DNA of 64,000 nucleotides from Novosphingobium sp. KA1 (GCF_017309955.1 NZ_CP021249.1:186001-250000); one strand, 5' to 3'; shown: positions 8,551-17,716, counted from the stretch's first letter. Notes: a model not told the origin generated them from the letters alone. Program-made: numbers and translations.

Positions 8551-9461
8551 GCCACTTCTCCCAGAAAGAGGTGTTCGCTCGCGGTAGCGATGTCGCGCAG
8601 CAGCACCGGGGTGGCTTCGAGATACCAATAGGTGTTGGCGATCGAGGCGTGCCCCAGATAGGCGCTGAGTCCGGCCATGTGATGCGCAACGGCCTCCCTG
8701 TCCGGCGAACACGACTCCAGCGAGCGCACGGCGAAAGTGTGCCGCAAATCGTGTAGCCGCATTCCGGTCGTACCGGTTGGTCCACGATAGCCGAGCTGTC
8801 GCGCCAGTCTGACGAACACGATATGAGCACGCACCTTGTGGGGTGCTCTTCCCCGGATCGTCACGAACAGGTCGCTGCCAGTGGCGCCGAGCCTTGCCCG
8901 GGTAGCGAGATAGGCTTCGAGCGCCTGACGGGTCGATGGCTGCAACGCTATCAGGCGCTGCTTGCCGAACTTGCCGTTGCGAATGATCAGGCCGTCTCCG
9001 CCCAGATCGTCGCATTGTAGCGCCAAGGCTTCGGAAATCCTGAGGCCCGTCGCAGCCAGCAGTCCAAACAGGCAATGGTAGGTATGAGGGCTGATCATGC
9101 CCATGGGCGGCAGGTCCAGTGCTGCTGCCATGATCGCCCGAACCTGTTCCGGTTCGATGATGGTCGGCGTGGGGCGCGGACGCTTGCCCCGACCGAAAAC
9201 GCCTGCAGGTGGGACCTGGTGTCCTGAATCTTCGGTGTGGGCGAATAGGCTGAAGTTGCGAACCGTGTCGAACCGCCTTTGGGCCACGTTCTGCGAGCTC
9301 GATGTGTGGCACCAGTCGTATATCCGTTGGACCTTGGTCCGTCGGTCACCGAATCCTTCGGCGTATGCTGCGTAGAGTCTGAGCATCCGGTCCTGTTCGC
9401 GGAACTTCCGGCCCAGGCTGCGATGCAGCGCGACGTATCTGGAAATATGCGTGTTCAGCAT
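8547..9461 (-). CDS. ritB: Tyrosine recombinase of RIT element, second gene
   Basis: A 304-aa tyrosine recombinase. Visible catalytic residues are R141 (TGLRISEAL), K164 in RNGKFGKQR, H237 and R240 (LHDLRH), H271 (LGHASIANT) and Y280. The N-terminal DNA-binding part has a basic segment (HRSLGRKFREQDRMLRLY). It overlaps the upstream recombinase gene by seven bases and the downstream one by four, so all three are made from one transcript. It appears intact. Assignment as the second RIT gene is by position. Confidence 0.9.
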   Translation of the reverse strand: MLNTHISRYVALHRSLGRKFREQDRMLRLYAAYAEGFGDRRTKVQRIYDWCHTSSSQNVAQRRFDTVRNFSLFAHTEDSGHQVPPAGVFGRGKRPRPTPTIIEPEQVRAIMAAALDLPPMGMISPHTYHCLFGLLAATGLRISEALALQCDDLGGDGLIIRNGKFGKQRLIALQPSTRQALEAYLATRARLGATGSDLFVTIRGRAPHKVRAHIVFVRLARQLGYRGPTGTTGMRLHDLRHTFAVRSLESCSPDREAVAHHMAGLSAYLGHASIANTYWYLEATPVLLRDIATASEHLFLGEVA

Positions 9462-11002
9462 GACAGATCTCCTGGCCAGGGCTGTGCGATCTTCATGAGC
9501 ATCGGCAAATCGACCTTGGCGTAGATGGCAGTGGTCTCGGGCGAGCTGTGACGCAGGATGGTCCCGACGGACTCCAGGCCTGCGCCCGCGCGCAGCATGT
9601 TGGTGGCAAGCGAATGCCGGAATATGTGTGATCCGGTCGGCAGACCTTCGATCCCGCTTCGCTCCAATGTGCGTGCAACGATGCCGGCAATCTCAGCCGA
9701 CGAGCTCAACGACCGAAACGGGGCATGCGCGCGCAGGAACAGGTGTCTGTCGATCGCCTTTGGACGAGCCGTCGACAGGTAGGCCAAGATCGCGTCGCCG
9801 ACATCCTGGGGCAGTGGCAACCGCTCCGATCGTCGTGACTTGCCCTTGACTATCAAATGGCCGGAACGCCAATCGATGTCGTCGAGGCGCATATCCCGAA
9901 TATCACTTGCCCGCAGGCCGAGCCTGGCAAGCAAGAGAATGATGGCCTTATCCCGGATCTGCACTGGCCGGTCAGTCGGACAGGCCGAAATGATCCTCTC
10001 GATCGTTGCCGGGTCAACATAGCGCGGCAATGTTGAAAGGCGGTATCGCTGCACAGAGGGTATCGCGTGCAGCAGTGCGGGACGGCATTGGCCTTGACCA
10101 ATGAGAAAGCGAAGAAAGCTCCGCATGATCGTAACGAGCAGCGATACCGATCCCGGCGTCTCCTTGCTTCTTCGCGCGAATGCGCTTCGTAGACCGGCGG
10201 CATCCCACAGCACGGGTGCGCCAAGCATGGCTATCAACCGGTCGACCTCCGGCCGATACCGACGGATAGTCGCGTCGGTTGCGCCGCGATGCTGCTTGAG
10301 CCAACCGAGATAGGCCGCGACATCCGGATGTACTTCCAGCTTCGCTTCGACTGGCGCGATAGCACCGCGATCACGAAGAAACGCGACGAAGTGCCGAATG
10401 AAACGACGACGCCTCTTCATACCTGAAGAGGCCAACTTGCCGCGTTTGCGAAACGCCGGGCAGCGACAGTCGTGACCCGCGTATTGCTCGATCACCCCCT
10501 CATCGACTTCGGTCCAAGGTCGTCGCGACACGCGAAGCCAGATGGCGAAGTGCTCGGCCTCTGATCGATATGCTCCCGATAGCGCCTCAACGAGCTGGAG
10601 AGCATCGATCTGGTGCGAGTAGGCTGCCAGATGCCCACCGAGATCATCGATCCCATCGGCGACCACGATGTAGCCCTGATCTTCGAGAAACCGAATAAAG
10701 CGCCTGACACGCGCCGCAAGATCGGCCTTGTAGGCCGGCTCTTGCGCTGAATATCCCGGGCACCGGCATCGATGCTTCTCAAACCGGTGCGCGACGTGGT
10801 CGTCGAGCGTCTCGAGCGCAATCCCACGTAGTCCCAGCCAACTGAGAAAGTGGCGGACCGCTGCGCTGTACAGGACCGCACAAGCCGCCCCTTCGTCAAC
10901 CGACAGAGAGGAGAGGAATGCGGTGAATAGGGCGTCGGGACTGGGCGGATCTTCAATCCTGCGCGGCGCGGGCCGAAACGACGCAAATGATCTTGTTGGC
11001 AT
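9455..11002 (-). CDS. ritA: Tyrosine recombinase of RIT element, first and longest gene
   Basis: A 515-aa tyrosine recombinase whose C-terminal 190 residues form the catalytic domain: R364 (LGLRASDI), a hairpin lysine near 387-388 (VKGKSRR), H459 and R462 (HIFRHS), H485 (LRHSSPETT) and Y494. The N-terminal half is unusually long and contains a repeated unit: HRCRCPG near residue 77 and HDCRCPA near 177, each followed about 20 residues later by RRFIR and FL-x-D-x-G. This suggests a duplicated core-binding module. The ATG at 11002 follows AAGGA, and that ribosome binding site falls in a predicted hairpin. It is the first gene of the trio. Confidence 0.9.
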   Translation of the reverse strand: MPTRSFASFRPAPRRIEDPPSPDALFTAFLSSLSVDEGAACAVLYSAAVRHFLSWLGLRGIALETLDDHVAHRFEKHRCRCPGYSAQEPAYKADLAARVRRFIRFLEDQGYIVVADGIDDLGGHLAAYSHQIDALQLVEALSGAYRSEAEHFAIWLRVSRRPWTEVDEGVIEQYAGHDCRCPAFRKRGKLASSGMKRRRRFIRHFVAFLRDRGAIAPVEAKLEVHPDVAAYLGWLKQHRGATDATIRRYRPEVDRLIAMLGAPVLWDAAGLRSAFARRSKETPGSVSLLVTIMRSFLRFLIGQGQCRPALLHAIPSVQRYRLSTLPRYVDPATIERIISACPTDRPVQIRDKAIILLLARLGLRASDIRDMRLDDIDWRSGHLIVKGKSRRSERLPLPQDVGDAILAYLSTARPKAIDRHLFLRAHAPFRSLSSSAEIAGIVARTLERSGIEGLPTGSHIFRHSLATNMLRAGAGLESVGTILRHSSPETTAIYAKVDLPMLMKIAQPWPGDLSC

Positions 11003-11005
11003 GGT

Positions 11006-11036
11006 GGTTCCTTCGACGTGTTGAGGTCGAAGAACC
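11006..11036 (-). promoter_or_regulatory. Hairpin covering the ritA ribosome binding site
   Basis: GGTTC-c-TTCGAC at 11006-11017 pairs with GTCGAA-GAACC at 11026-11036, leaving an eight-base loop and one bulged base. It lies four bases before the ritA ATG, and the AAGGA ribosome binding site (minus strand) is within the stem. Folding would hide it, a plausible way to keep recombinase expression low. Confidence 0.45.
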
Positions 11037-11040
11037 CGTA

Positions 11041-11130
11041 ATTATCTGGAGTGAAATCATGACGAACCGACGCAAATCCGAGCCTCCGGCTGCCGGACTC
11101 GACATAATCGCGGACTGCAAAGAATACGTC
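11041..11130. repeat. RIT right terminal inverted repeat
   Basis: The inverted copy of 7426-7515 (88 of 90 positions identical). Read on the plus strand, it encodes the same 24-residue peptide starting at 11059 and ending with a stop directly after the repeat. The N-terminal SBNO fragment begins about 18 bases further right. Confidence 0.9.
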
Positions 11131-11147
11131 TAATCTGGATCTCAACA

Positions 11148-13616
11148 TTATACATACTCCTTACAGTCATAGGCTATGTCGAGGGCCTCACGCTCAGCCG
11201 GCTCCAGTTCATCGAGCCGCCGGTTGAGGATGGATTCCGCCGTGCTCACCAGTTGGACGACCACGCTATCCCCTTCGCCCAAATGCTCGTCGATCGCGGG
11301 GTAGATCGAGGGCAGTTTCAGCGAGAGCAGGACTTGCGCAAAGAAGCGCTGCTTGGTTCCCTCGAACCGACTGCGGGCCGCCGCCTTGGCGCCGCTGTTG
11401 AGCGTCCGGTTCTCAAGCCCGTCGACGATGCCGGTGAGTTCAAGCGCGGCTTCGAGGTTCTGGTGAATGATCGTCCAGGCCTCGCAATAGGTGTCGTAGA
11501 CCGTGATCTGCTCAACCGTCAGGTCATGGCGCAGGATGTCGTATTCGATGCCAGCAAAGCTGAGCGCCCGGGCGAGGTAGAGCCCTGAAGCCTTGAGGTC
11601 GCGGGCCACCAATTCCATCGCGGCAATGCCGCCGTCGCGGATCTCGCTGATGAACTGCTCGCGGTTTGCAAACGCCGTGCCCGGCCCCCACAGGCCAAGC
11701 CGGACAGCATAGGCGAGGTTGTTGACGTCCGAAGCACCGGTGGCCGATGCATAGAGCACCCGGGCGCGGGGCAGCGTGTTCTGGAGCAGCACGCCGGCGA
11801 TGCCCTGGAGCGAGCCCTGCTTCTGGCCCCCTGACTTCTGACCAAATCCCCCTTCCCCGCCCGCAACGCCGCCCATTTCGTGGGCCTCGTCGAAGACGAT
11901 CACGCCTTCGAACTCCTCACCGGCCCAGCGGACGATCTGGTCGAGCCTGGTGTCCTCGACGCGTGAGCTGCGCAGCGTGCCATAGGGAACAAACAGGATG
12001 CCTTCGGGCGCGGTGATCTCCTCACCGATCTTCCAGCGGGCAAGGTCGAGAATATCTGACGGCAAGCCGCCGATCGCGGTCCAGTCTCGCTGCGCGTCTT
12101 CGAGCAGCGGCGCATTCTTCGAGATCCAGATGTGTCGGCGATTGCCCTTCAGCCACTGGTCGAGAATGCAGGCCGCCGCCTGCCTCCCCTTCCCAGCCCC
12201 GGTGCCGTCGCCGAGGAAGAACCCGGTGCGGTAGAGCTTGCCGTCAGGATTCTCCTTGAGCGCCACTTCGCCGGCGGGATGGCTGAACCGGCCGTGAAGA
12301 TCGCGCGACCAAGCTTCGCCCGCATAGATCACGGTTTCGAGCTGGGCGGCGGATAGCAACCGCGCGGTCACTGTGCGTTCGGGCAGGGAGGGCACGTAGC
12401 CGGGTTTGGGCGCCGCGATCGAGGCCATGGCGGCGGATTCGACGAGGTGGGTCGGATGTTCGCCAGCTTCCGCGATCACGACACGCGAGGGCCGGTAGTC
12501 GGCATAGACCCCGCGCTGCTCGCCCATCGCGGCGGGTTCGGCCAGCACGTCATAGGCGACCGGGCGGACGTCGTTGGTCTGGGGGGCGCGCACGACCACG
12601 GGCCGGGCTGGACCGGTCTTCACCGAGCGGAACAGGCTGAGCTTTGGTCGGGGCGCTACCGCCTGCGTCGGGTCACGCAACGGCGCCCGAAGCGGCACCG
12701 TAGGCAGCGCGGCGAAGAGTTCGCCGACCGAACCGCGATTGATGGTCGATACGCCGATCTCGCCTGGCACCTTGTCGATCACCAGCACGCGAACGGCGAT
12801 CCCGGTGCCGTGCTTGACGTAGCCTCCCTTGTCCAGACGGAGCGACAGCACGACCCGCGCGCCTTCAAGGGTGCACCGGAAGGTTTCCTCATACCTTGCT
12901 GAGGGTGAGAACCAGTCCGGCATGATCGCAACGATCCGGCCACCGGGCAGCAGATGGTCGAGGGCGGCCCGCAGGTGCCTGGCGGCGGTGTTTTGATCCT
13001 CACCGCGTGATTGCGACACCGAGAACGGCGGGTTCATAACAGCGACGCTTGGACGTTCAGTCCCGGAGAGAACCGCGCTGAGTTTCGCGCCATCGTGGCG
13101 ATAGACCTTCGTGCCCGGAAACACGGCCTCGAGCAGGTCGGCACGGGATGGTTCGAGTTCGTTGAGAATGAGGCCCTTGACCGCGCCCTTGGCAAGCGAA
13201 GCGATGATACCGGTGCCCGCGCTCGGCTCCAGCAACACGTCGTCGCCGGAAAGCCCCGCCAGATGAACAACGAGCCTGGCCAGCACCGGCGGCGTCGAGA
13301 ACTGCTGGAAATGGATCTGGTCCTCGCTGCGTACCGTGTGGGTCGGCAGTTCGCGCGCCAGCGCCTCCAGCGTGCTGATCGCCGCGCCGACGTCCATGCG
13401 GCTGACAAGCTCGGGAATGGCGAGGGAGAGCGCGACTTCCAGCGCTTCGAAACTGTCGCGCTGCTGCCAGGCACCTGCGGCGTCATTGCCGCCTGCACTC
13501 TCGGTCATGGCTTCGCTTAGAGCGGCGCGGTCGATCGGAACAGCGAGGAGTAGCTTGGCGGCAAGTGTGCGCGCAGCGCCGAGAATGGCGCTCGCGCGCG
13601 GAATTGTTGTGGTCAT
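11148..13616 (-). pseudogene. Strawberry-notch family methyltransferase/helicase, N-terminal part (split by RIT element)
   Basis: An 822-aa frame. Residues 100-300 resemble an N6-adenine methyltransferase domain: EPSAGTGIIASLA as the SAM-binding motif and NPPF as the catalytic motif. Residues 430-800 hold the N-terminal helicase lobe, with a Walker-A-like GDGTGAGKGRQAA and a VIVFDEAHE box, followed by conserved SBNO sequence. The frame stops at 11148 just after LDIAYDCKEYV, where the RIT element is inserted; the continuation is at 5611-7497. These giant proteins are common on large proteobacterial plasmids and phages, and their role is poorly defined. AGGAG lies nine bases before the ATG at 13616. 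The polypurine leader lies further upstream. Confidence 0.85.
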
Positions 13617-13658
13617 GCGGAGATCTCCTGAGCTTGTGCCGATCAGCGGCACGCCCGC

Positions 13659-13678
13659 TCCAGCCCCCCTCCCCTCAC
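13659..13678 (-). repeat. Polypurine leader motif, copy 2
   Basis: An identical 20-base copy of the motif at 4274-4293, about 43 bases upstream of the SBNO start and overlapping the last codons of the primase-like gene. Confidence 0.5.
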
Positions 13679-14517
13679 CGCTTCAGGAGCTGCGCCCAGT
13701 CGTTCATGCGGCCCGGCGGCCATTCGGTCTCGATTGCGAGGCCGGGGCGGCGGTAGGTTTCGGCAGCGCGATCGCGGGCCCGCCTGCCCTCGGCGTCGTT
13801 GTCGGCCAGCAGGATGAGGGTTTCGACTGACGCCGGGATGTCGACCTGGTGGAAGCGTTTGGCACCCATCGTCGCCCAGGCCTGGATACCCGTGAGCGAC
13901 GTATAGGCAGCCGCAGTCTCGAAGCCCTCGCAGATGCCGATGGTCTTGGCTGGCGGGCCATTGGTCCATGCCGCGCCAATAGCCTGTCCCAGGACCAGCT
14001 TGTCGGTGTAGGTCGATGTCGCCGGATCGAGGAAAATCCGCTGGATCGCGGCAATAGCGCCCTCCTTGCGCATCGCGACGAGGAGTGCCGGCTCGAAGCT
14101 GGCCAGCTTCCCCTGCCCTCGCGCACAACGGGGGTGAAAGCGCAGGTCTTCGAGTGGTGCCCAGATCTGGCGAACCCCGCGCACATATCGCTCCGCCAAA
14201 GTCCCTTCGATTGGTCGACCGGCTTGCCAGATTGCGAGGTGAATTCCCGTGTTGCGCTGAAAGCTGGGGGTCATGCCAGAGGCATCGACCGTCGGCAGGT
14301 CTGCTATGCGTCGAAGAGCTCTGATTACGTCCCGGCTGTCGCAACCTGCGTGGCAAGTTACGAGAATGGCTCGATCACCTTGGCGGATGGACAGAGATGG
14401 GGTTCTGTCGGCATGGCAAGGGCACCGACACATTGCGGTATTACCGGACCACGTGCCACCGAGGCGCCGAACAAGGCTGCGTAGGTCCGGACTGGGATTG
14501 TTGTTGACGATGGGCAT
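13675..14517 (-). CDS. Primase-like protein with zinc finger and Toprim domain
   Basis: A 280-aa protein. Residues 25-70 hold a CHC2-type zinc-binding region (CRCPCHADRTPSLSI and CHAGCDSRDVI). The rest matches the Toprim fold of plasmid and phage primases: GICEGFETAAAYTSL as the glutamate motif and LILLADNDAEGRRA as the DxD motif. Such proteins make primers or act on single-stranded DNA during plasmid or conjugative replication. It lies between the RepA gene and the SBNO gene on the same strand, with 76 bases separating it from repA. A polypurine run (GAGGGGGAGGGGAG) lies just upstream, similar in character to the leaders of the neighbouring backbone genes. Confidence 0.8.
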   Translation of the reverse strand: MPIVNNNPSPDLRSLVRRLGGTWSGNTAMCRCPCHADRTPSLSIRQGDRAILVTCHAGCDSRDVIRALRRIADLPTVDASGMTPSFQRNTGIHLAIWQAGRPIEGTLAERYVRGVRQIWAPLEDLRFHPRCARGQGKLASFEPALLVAMRKEGAIAAIQRIFLDPATSTYTDKLVLGQAIGAAWTNGPPAKTIGICEGFETAAAYTSLTGIQAWATMGAKRFHQVDIPASVETLILLADNDAEGRRARDRAAETYRRPGLAIETEWPPGRMNDWAQLLKR

Positions 14518-14593
14518 GACTGCCCAGTTCGACCCTACTCCCCTCCCCCTCGTCCTGCGCTTCAGCTTAACCGAAGTGCTCGGAAATCATCGG

Positions 14594-15898
14594 TCAGCCA
14601 GCATCCGAATTTGCGCGTCGCTCGGCATAACGAATGACAAATGCTTCCCAGACTCTCAGCCACTCCGCATCGGTCCGCTCTTGTTTGATACCGGGAAAGC
14701 CGCTGCGGAATGCGTTCGCCATGGTGTCGACGCACCAGGGCTTACCCTTCTCAAGCCCGATTGCTCGGAACTTAGTTTCCCTTTCGCCATAGGTCAGGCT
14801 GCCTGCTGGGAAAGGGAATACGGGCTCGGAGACCTTGATGTCCCGGACAGTCGACCGAGGAGCTTTGGTGACCGATGATCTCGGTGCGGTTTCCGTGGCC
14901 GGAGCGCCCAGCAACCGCAAGTGCGGGCCAACGAGCTTCCGCTCTAAAGGTGCCGGCGAAGGCCGCAGCACTACTTTCCTGCCGCTGAAATCGACGTCAG
15001 CGTTTGGGTAGACAGCGGAGACCAATTGCATTGTTTCGCGTACAGTCTGGCGGAAGCGTTTGCTGTCTGCGTCGTTCCCCAAGTGCTTGGCCAACTGGTC
15101 CCACGAGATTACCTGGCCTCGATCGCTGCTGATGCGCGGGAGCCTATACGCGAGGTACGTATAGAGATCGAGCGCTGTGGGCGTGCCCTTGAGCTCACGG
15201 ATTGCAATCTCGTTCAACGGAACGGCGTGGTCGATAAGGTGACTATAGAACGCCTCAGACATCCGGATTTCGCGAGCAAACGCGCCATTCTTTTCCAGCG
15301 ATCCGGCGTATTCGTTTGAAATCTTTACGTCTCGCACGGCGAATGCGTTGTCGCCGGCGTCGTTGCCTTCCCAACGAATTTGCCATTCACACGCAAGCAG
15401 TCGGTCGACTTGCTCGCGCATCAGATTGGCCGTTCCCCGTGGGCCATAAGAGACGGTCTGGTAGCCAAGTCGGCGCATCCATTCCGTGAAATTACGCCCC
15501 AAATAAACGTCTCGCGATCGCTTAGTGACGGCCTGAGAAAGCAGATAGATCAGCGCGACGCGGGGATAAGCTCCATAGGGCACACCAACGCTTCGTAGCA
15601 CGGGCTTACCGTCCACCGTCTGGAGAACCGGCCGTGGATTGATGGCTAATGCATATTTTCCGTCTTCGCGAAGAATCGGTAGAGTATCGTCTTTCGGACG
15701 CTTGGTCGGAAGCGACATGGCGCACAATGCGGAATGCAGAAATGCCGGAACGGGTTCTTCGTCCTGGACGCGAAGGAAGGCATCCATCGTAAGCTGAGTG
15801 CCCGCAGACTGCGCTAGAGAGCGGACTCGCTCTTCACCGCCGCCTAGCATTGCTAGGGCGTATTGATGTCCGATTGGACGCAGTGTGTCTCCGCTCAT
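14594..15898 (-). CDS. repA: Plasmid replication initiator RepA
   Basis: A 434-aa protein resembling the RepA family with the RepA_C domain found on alphaproteobacterial plasmids. Its central part (VPYGAYPRVALIYLLSQAV, then LGRNFTEWMRRLGY and GTPTALDLYTYLAYRLPRI) is typical of the winged-helix initiator core. It is expected to bind iterons and open the origin. Iteron-like repeats (CCGAGATCATCGG type) lie upstream at 16020-16368, one copy lies inside the gene at 14872-14884, and one spans its 3' end at 14581-14593, so the initiator may also control its own expression. It is divergent from parA across the putative origin. Confidence 0.85.
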   Translation of the reverse strand: MSGDTLRPIGHQYALAMLGGGEERVRSLAQSAGTQLTMDAFLRVQDEEPVPAFLHSALCAMSLPTKRPKDDTLPILREDGKYALAINPRPVLQTVDGKPVLRSVGVPYGAYPRVALIYLLSQAVTKRSRDVYLGRNFTEWMRRLGYQTVSYGPRGTANLMREQVDRLLACEWQIRWEGNDAGDNAFAVRDVKISNEYAGSLEKNGAFAREIRMSEAFYSHLIDHAVPLNEIAIRELKGTPTALDLYTYLAYRLPRISSDRGQVISWDQLAKHLGNDADSKRFRQTVRETMQLVSAVYPNADVDFSGRKVVLRPSPAPLERKLVGPHLRLLGAPATETAPRSSVTKAPRSTVRDIKVSEPVFPFPAGSLTYGERETKFRAIGLEKGKPWCVDTMANAFRSGFPGIKQERTDAEWLRVWEAFVIRYAERRANSDAG

Positions 15899-16019
15899 TG
15901 AACCGTCCCTTCCCGACTCATTGGAGCCTCGGGTTGGTCGCTAAACAACAGGTTTGAGCTTCGAAAGCAAGGCCATTGGCAGTTTTGACGGGTTTCCGGG
16001 CCTAAAACCTCCAAGTTGG

Positions 16020-16368
16020 CCGATGATCTCGGAGCGGTTTGGCGGGGTGAAACCAAATCCAATCTCAATTTTGAAAAAAGCGATTCGCGAATCGGTTTTT
16101 CTAGGAGATTCCTTTAGTAGGTATGGGCTCCGAGATCATCGGTCCAAAGGGAACCGAGATCATCTGGGAAACGCACTGAATTCATCGGCTTGCACCGAGA
16201 TCATCGGTGATTGTCCACAGCCCGATCAATTCGGCCGTCTGGGCGCCCAACTGACTGTTGGAATGTCGCCTGCTGGCCCCCTTCCCTGGACCCGACATCA
16301 TCGGTCTGAACCACTACGTGCTGCATATGGCCGACTCCTGATTCGCAAAAGGGCACGGAGATCATCGG
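16020..16368. other. Putative replication origin with iterons
   Basis: The 554-bp gap between repA and parA holds six copies of CCGAGATCATCGG or its complement: 16020-16032 (inverted), 16130-16142, 16154-16167 (imperfect), 16195-16207, 16292-16304 and 16356-16368 (both with one or two changes). A 14-bp perfect palindrome (CGATTCGCGAATCG) lies at 16081-16094. TTGTCCACA at 16211-16219 differs by one base from the DnaA-box consensus. AT-rich sequence at 16055-16125 could be the unwinding region. This arrangement next to repA is what an iteron-controlled origin looks like. Confidence 0.75.
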
Positions 16369-16452
16369 TCAATCTGTAAGGTTGGTGGCCGAAGTTTGCT
16401 CGAAACTGCCAAGAGTGCTAATTGGCGCCCTCAATCTCACAAAGCGGTGATC

Positions 16453-17658
16453 ATGGCTACCGACGCAGCGCTCGACGCACAACCCGATGAACTCTTGGAA
16501 GACGGCCTTGGCAATCTGCACCGCAAGGCCCTCACCATCCTGAAGCGCATTCGTGACGGTGCGCTCGATCCGGAGACCGGGCAAAAGGTTGGCCCATCGT
16601 ATTCCATTTCGAAAGCAGCCTCCCTTGTGGGGCGAACAGCGTCTGCAATTCGCGAAGCGGAGCGTGATGGTCGCCTCCCCCAGCGCGACCGAACCGCTTC
16701 TGGCCACCGGGTCCAGTACTCATTGGAAGAATTGGATCATATGCGTGCCGTATTTGGCACTCGCCCGTGGCGCGCTCCGACGGACACCCCGGCGGTCATC
16801 TCCGTCTCGAACTTCAAAGGGGGCGTCGGTAAGTCGACCGTGGCCCTGCATCTCGCACAGCACTTTGCGATTCACGGCTACAGGGTTTTGTTTATCGACT
16901 GCGACAGCCAGGCCAGTTCGACAATGATGTTTGGCTATCGGCCGGATGTCGATTTGACCGAGGATGATACCCTCTACGGACACTTCCATAATCCTGAACT
17001 GTTGGGCGTTCGCTCGATCATCCGGAAGACGCACTTTTTCGGGCTCGACCTGATCCCCGCCAATCTCAAGCTCTATAATCTAGAATACGAGATCGCGGGC
17101 TACTTGGCACAAAATCAGAACTTCGACATCATCGACCTGATTGCCGAAGCCATCGATACGGTCGTCGATGACTACGACATCGTCATCATGGATCCGCCTC
17201 CGGCACTTGGCATGGTTTCGATGGCAGTGCTGCAGGCGGCTAATGCGATGGTAATTCCTGTGCCGCCGAGCGTCATCGACTTCGCATCGACCGTGTCGTT
17301 TATCGACATGGCGCGTACAACGATGAAGCAGCTCGAGCAGCTCGCGAAGCGGGTGAAGCCTGCCTACAACTTTATCCGCCTCGTTGGCAGCAGGGTGGAT
17401 GAAAGCAAGTCCATGCACCGCGAAATTCTCTCGATGATGCGGCAGGTCTTCGGGGGTTCGATGGCGACTTCTGTCCTCAAGACCAGCGCAGAAATCGACA
17501 ATGCCAGCTCGCGCATGAAGACAGTCTTTGAACTTGATCGACCGGTGACGTCCCACGAGGTTCACAACCGGTGCATGAAGTATTTGAGCGACGTTTGCAG
17601 AGAAATCGAGGCGGATGTCATTCGGTCCTGGGCGAGCAGGGCAGGGGAGGCGGTCTAG
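16453..17658 (+). CDS. parA: Plasmid partition ATPase ParA
   Basis: A 401-aa type Ia ParA. The N-terminal region (residues 45-100) carries a helix-turn-helix (SISKAASLVGRTASAIREAE), allowing autorepression. The deviant Walker A box FKGGVGKST is at 121-129, followed by LFIDCDSQAS and the Walker B-like VIMDPPPALG. It moves plasmid copies along the nucleoid with ParB and parS. The ATG at 16453 was preferred to a TTG at 16396. parS-like palindromes and parB follow, as expected for one partition operon divergent from repA. Confidence 0.95.
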   Translation: MATDAALDAQPDELLEDGLGNLHRKALTILKRIRDGALDPETGQKVGPSYSISKAASLVGRTASAIREAERDGRLPQRDRTASGHRVQYSLEELDHMRAVFGTRPWRAPTDTPAVISVSNFKGGVGKSTVALHLAQHFAIHGYRVLFIDCDSQASSTMMFGYRPDVDLTEDDTLYGHFHNPELLGVRSIIRKTHFFGLDLIPANLKLYNLEYEIAGYLAQNQNFDIIDLIAEAIDTVVDDYDIVIMDPPPALGMVSMAVLQAANAMVIPVPPSVIDFASTVSFIDMARTTMKQLEQLAKRVKPAYNFIRLVGSRVDESKSMHREILSMMRQVFGGSMATSVLKTSAEIDNASSRMKTVFELDRPVTSHEVHNRCMKYLSDVCREIEADVIRSWASRAGEAV

Positions 17659-17661
17659 GGC

Positions 17662-17679
17662 CGTTGCCACGTGGCAACG
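17662..17679. promoter_or_regulatory. parS-like palindrome 1
   Basis: An 18-bp perfect palindrome with the core GTTGCCACGTGGCAAC, in the parA-parB gap just after the parA stop. The central CCACGTGG resembles the CACGTG heart of canonical parS sites. Confidence 0.75.
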
Positions 17680-17716
17680 TACCAAGAAGCAGGGTGAAAT
17701 CGAGGCACGGATAGGG

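Larger units (their letters stand above)
7426..11130 (-). mobile_element. RIT element (recombinases in trio) inserted in the strawberry-notch gene
   Basis: Three overlapping tyrosine recombinase genes in the same orientation lie between 90-bp terminal inverted repeats (7426-7515 and 11041-11130) that differ at only two positions. This is the defining organisation of RIT elements. The element interrupts the SBNO gene, whose two halves flank it in the same orientation and order. The outer part of each repeat resembles the target sequence at the right junction (LDIIADCKEYV in the repeat versus LDIAYDCKEYV in the target), with differences mostly at third codon positions. About 20 bp of unassigned sequence separates the right repeat from the recognisable SBNO sequence. 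Confidence 0.85.

Noticed and set aside
7546..9312. A single 588-codon recombinase reading through two genes
   Set aside because: The first 250 codons have no recombinase motifs and lie opposite-frame to ritB; the true ritC starts at 8550 with an ATGA overlap.
16020..16368. The repeats between repA and parA as a CRISPR array
   Set aside because: Repeats are short (13 bp), occur in both orientations and have irregular spacing; they fit iterons.
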